Shown piece by piece: positions 60,901 through 62,500 of a stretch of DNA of 62,500 nt; the stretch's first letter is position 1; each line of letters begins with the position of its first letter. Source of the stretch: Dictyostelium firmibasis. Taxonomy: Eukaryota > Evosea > Eumycetozoa > Dictyosteliales > Dictyosteliaceae. The translations under genes and the position numbers were made by a program. Under the pieces are notes generated by a model, which saw nothing but the letters and a program-made list of their open reading frames with translations, was not told the origin of the DNA and did no database searches. The stretch spans positions 482,501 through 545,000 of the forward strand of contig CM069768.1 of the NCBI GenBank assembly GCA_036169595.1, written 5' to 3'.

Positions 60901-62500
60901 ACCTAAATAATCAGCCTCATCTAAATAATGAGTTGTAAGGATAATAGTTCTACCTTTTTTATATTTTAATAAAAAATCCCAAACTTTTCTACGTGAACTT
61001 GGATCCATACCTGATGAAACTTCATCCAAGAATATTATAGATGATCTACCAATGAAAGCAATACCTAAACAAAGTTTACGTTTTTGACCACCAGATAATG
61101 AACCAGCAGGTGTATGTAATTTCTCACCTAAATCAACCTCATTTGCCATCATTACTGCTTCGGTTTTAATTTGTTTTTTATTAGTTATTCCTTTTAGAGA
61201 TGCATAAATTTCTAAATGTTCCAAAACTGTTAATTGATTCCAAATTATATCAGTTTGTAAACAAACACCAGTATATTTTCTAATTTCAGACATTTGATAA
61301 GTTATATCATTACCCAAAATAAATGCAGTACCATCTGTTGGTGGTAATAATCCTGTTAACATTGCAATGGTAGTTGATTTACCACTACCATTTGGTCCTA
61401 ATAAACCATGAATTTGACCATCAAACATATCCAAATATAAATCATTTACTGCAACTCTTAATCCATCACCAGTTTTAAATTCTTTTCTAAGATTTCTAAT
61501 TGAAATTGTTGTTTTATTTCTAACTTCAATTGGCACCATTTCAATATTATCATTTTCATATGAAGATTCAATATCATTATAATTATTATTATTAAATTTA
61601 TTACTATTATTTATTTTACCTGCACCAATTGTCCAATATCTTTTGGTGAATAAAAAATACCATGGTTCTTTTGTACCATATTCGGTTTTTACTATTTTAT
61701 CCAAATACCAAATTAAAAATGTATAAAATATAATATTGAAAATTAATGTACCAATAACTTGTTCCTCTGTTATTATATAATCCCAATTTACAGTGAGAAT
61801 ATCGGTAAGATCTCTAACGGTCATTGTATAGAATGAACATGCTATACCAACAGGTGAAAATAAACAACATAATAATAATTTTAAATGAGTATTAATATTA
61901 TATTCACCTATGAAAATACCACAAATATTTATAGCTAATATCAATAGAAATGTTAATAGTCCAGCAAATTTTGATTTATCGAAAAACATTGAGAATATGA
62001 ATGCCAACAATAGTAATGTCAATAAATAAAGCATCAATAAAATGATAACGATAATCCATGATGTACTATGAATTACTTGACTACCTTTTAATATACAAAT
62101 TATTATTAAATCAACTGGTAATGCTGTTACTAATGATGTAATGATCCATGATATGAAATAACAATATTGATTTAAACCCATTATACTCATACCTTCTCTA
62201 ATCTTTGTCTCCTTTTCAACTACTAATTCAGTAACTAATCTAAATGAGAATATTAATAAACCAGCTGATACAAATACTGATCCTGCATTTTTAAATACTG
62301 CATCCCTTCCATTGATCCATTTTTGCCAAAGTTCAATATAGGGATCAGGATAACGTTGACCATTAATCACCAATCTATAATTCACTCCAAAGTACCCAAA
62401 AATTGCTTGATCCATTGCAATTTGAATATATGCCCAATTCTTTGTTAAATAATCACTACTATCAGATCCTGACTCTTTGGTTTTAGTTGTATCCAATACA
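57910..62500 (-). CDS. ABC transporter, ABCA subfamily (5' part outside window)
   Basis: Exons 60903..62500 (open at the window edge), 58382..60839 and 57910..58288 (donors GTATGT and GTAAAA, phases agree) encode more than 1470 aa of a full-size ABCA protein. Order: end of TMD1 with several membrane helices (FVSAGLLIFSFRLVTELVV onward); NBD1 with Walker A LLGPNGSGKSTT, signature SLSGGQKRKL, Walker B IIFLDEVSSGMDP and TTHYLDEADYLADR across the intron; a lumenal loop and TMD2 helices; NBD2 with LLGLNGAGKTTT, YSGGNKRKVS, VVFLDEPSSGCDP; and a C-terminal regulatory domain (HIKSKFGAGYSVEVKF, SVSQTSLEQVFLKLTG). ABCA proteins move lipids across membranes. The first-exon Met-like codon near 62496 is TTG within the open frame, so it is not the start. 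Which of the D. discoideum abcA genes this is remains undetermined. Confidence 0.93.

Overview
The window looks like a stretch of the Dictyostelium discoideum nuclear genome. It is extremely AT-rich. Genes are separated by poly-A and poly-T tracts, introns are short and AT-rich (about 80-250 bp, GTAAGT/GTATGT...AG), proteins carry very long Asn and Gln runs encoded by (AAT)n and (CAA)n, and codon use favours A or T at the third position. The neighbouring pair of a glycogen branching enzyme and a UDP-glucose:glycoprotein glucosyltransferase fits what I remember of D. discoideum chromosome 2, but I could not run a search.

Layout. 1-15 kb: glgB (cut by the left edge) converges on ggtA (ER glycoprotein folding sensor). 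Next come a Rab-like GTPase with a degraded G3 motif, a tRNA-Leu(UAA) with a decayed tRNA-like and coding-like zone downstream, a divergent profilin-like gene, and a Brr6/Brl1-type nuclear envelope gene. 15-29 kb: a FANCM-type DNA repair helicase transcribed divergently from the Brr6-like gene, 2.7 kb of non-coding DNA, a gene with a domain otherwise familiar from plant TRF-like proteins, FHIT, then a long foldback repeat and a DNA-transposon transposase remnant. 29-44 kb: a vWA protein, a secreted MRH-domain protein, a GST-like protein, a gene joining a PUA/EVE-like region to a CABLES cyclin-like protein, an ACC-synthase-like aminotransferase, and a secreted Gln-rich repeat protein. 44-62.5 kb: two tandem paralogous small ORFs, uridine kinase, a FAM91 homologue, a Stealth-type phosphotransferase, a DHHC palmitoyltransferase, a mitofissin (DUF1748/Atg44)-like protein, and a full-size ABCA transporter cut by the right edge.

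Most genes are unrelated housekeeping genes and do not form an operon-like system. A loose secretory and endomembrane theme (ggtA, MRH protein, FAM91, Stealth, DHHC, ABCA) is probably chance. I see no CRISPR array and no evident multi-gene novel system. The most interesting items are the mitofissin-like gene, the Rab-like GTPase lacking its G3 residues, the apparent EVE/CABLES fusion across a well-formed intron, the divergent profilin-like protein and the foldback/transposase zone. Exon boundaries were worked out by hand from splice signals and phase, without transcript data.
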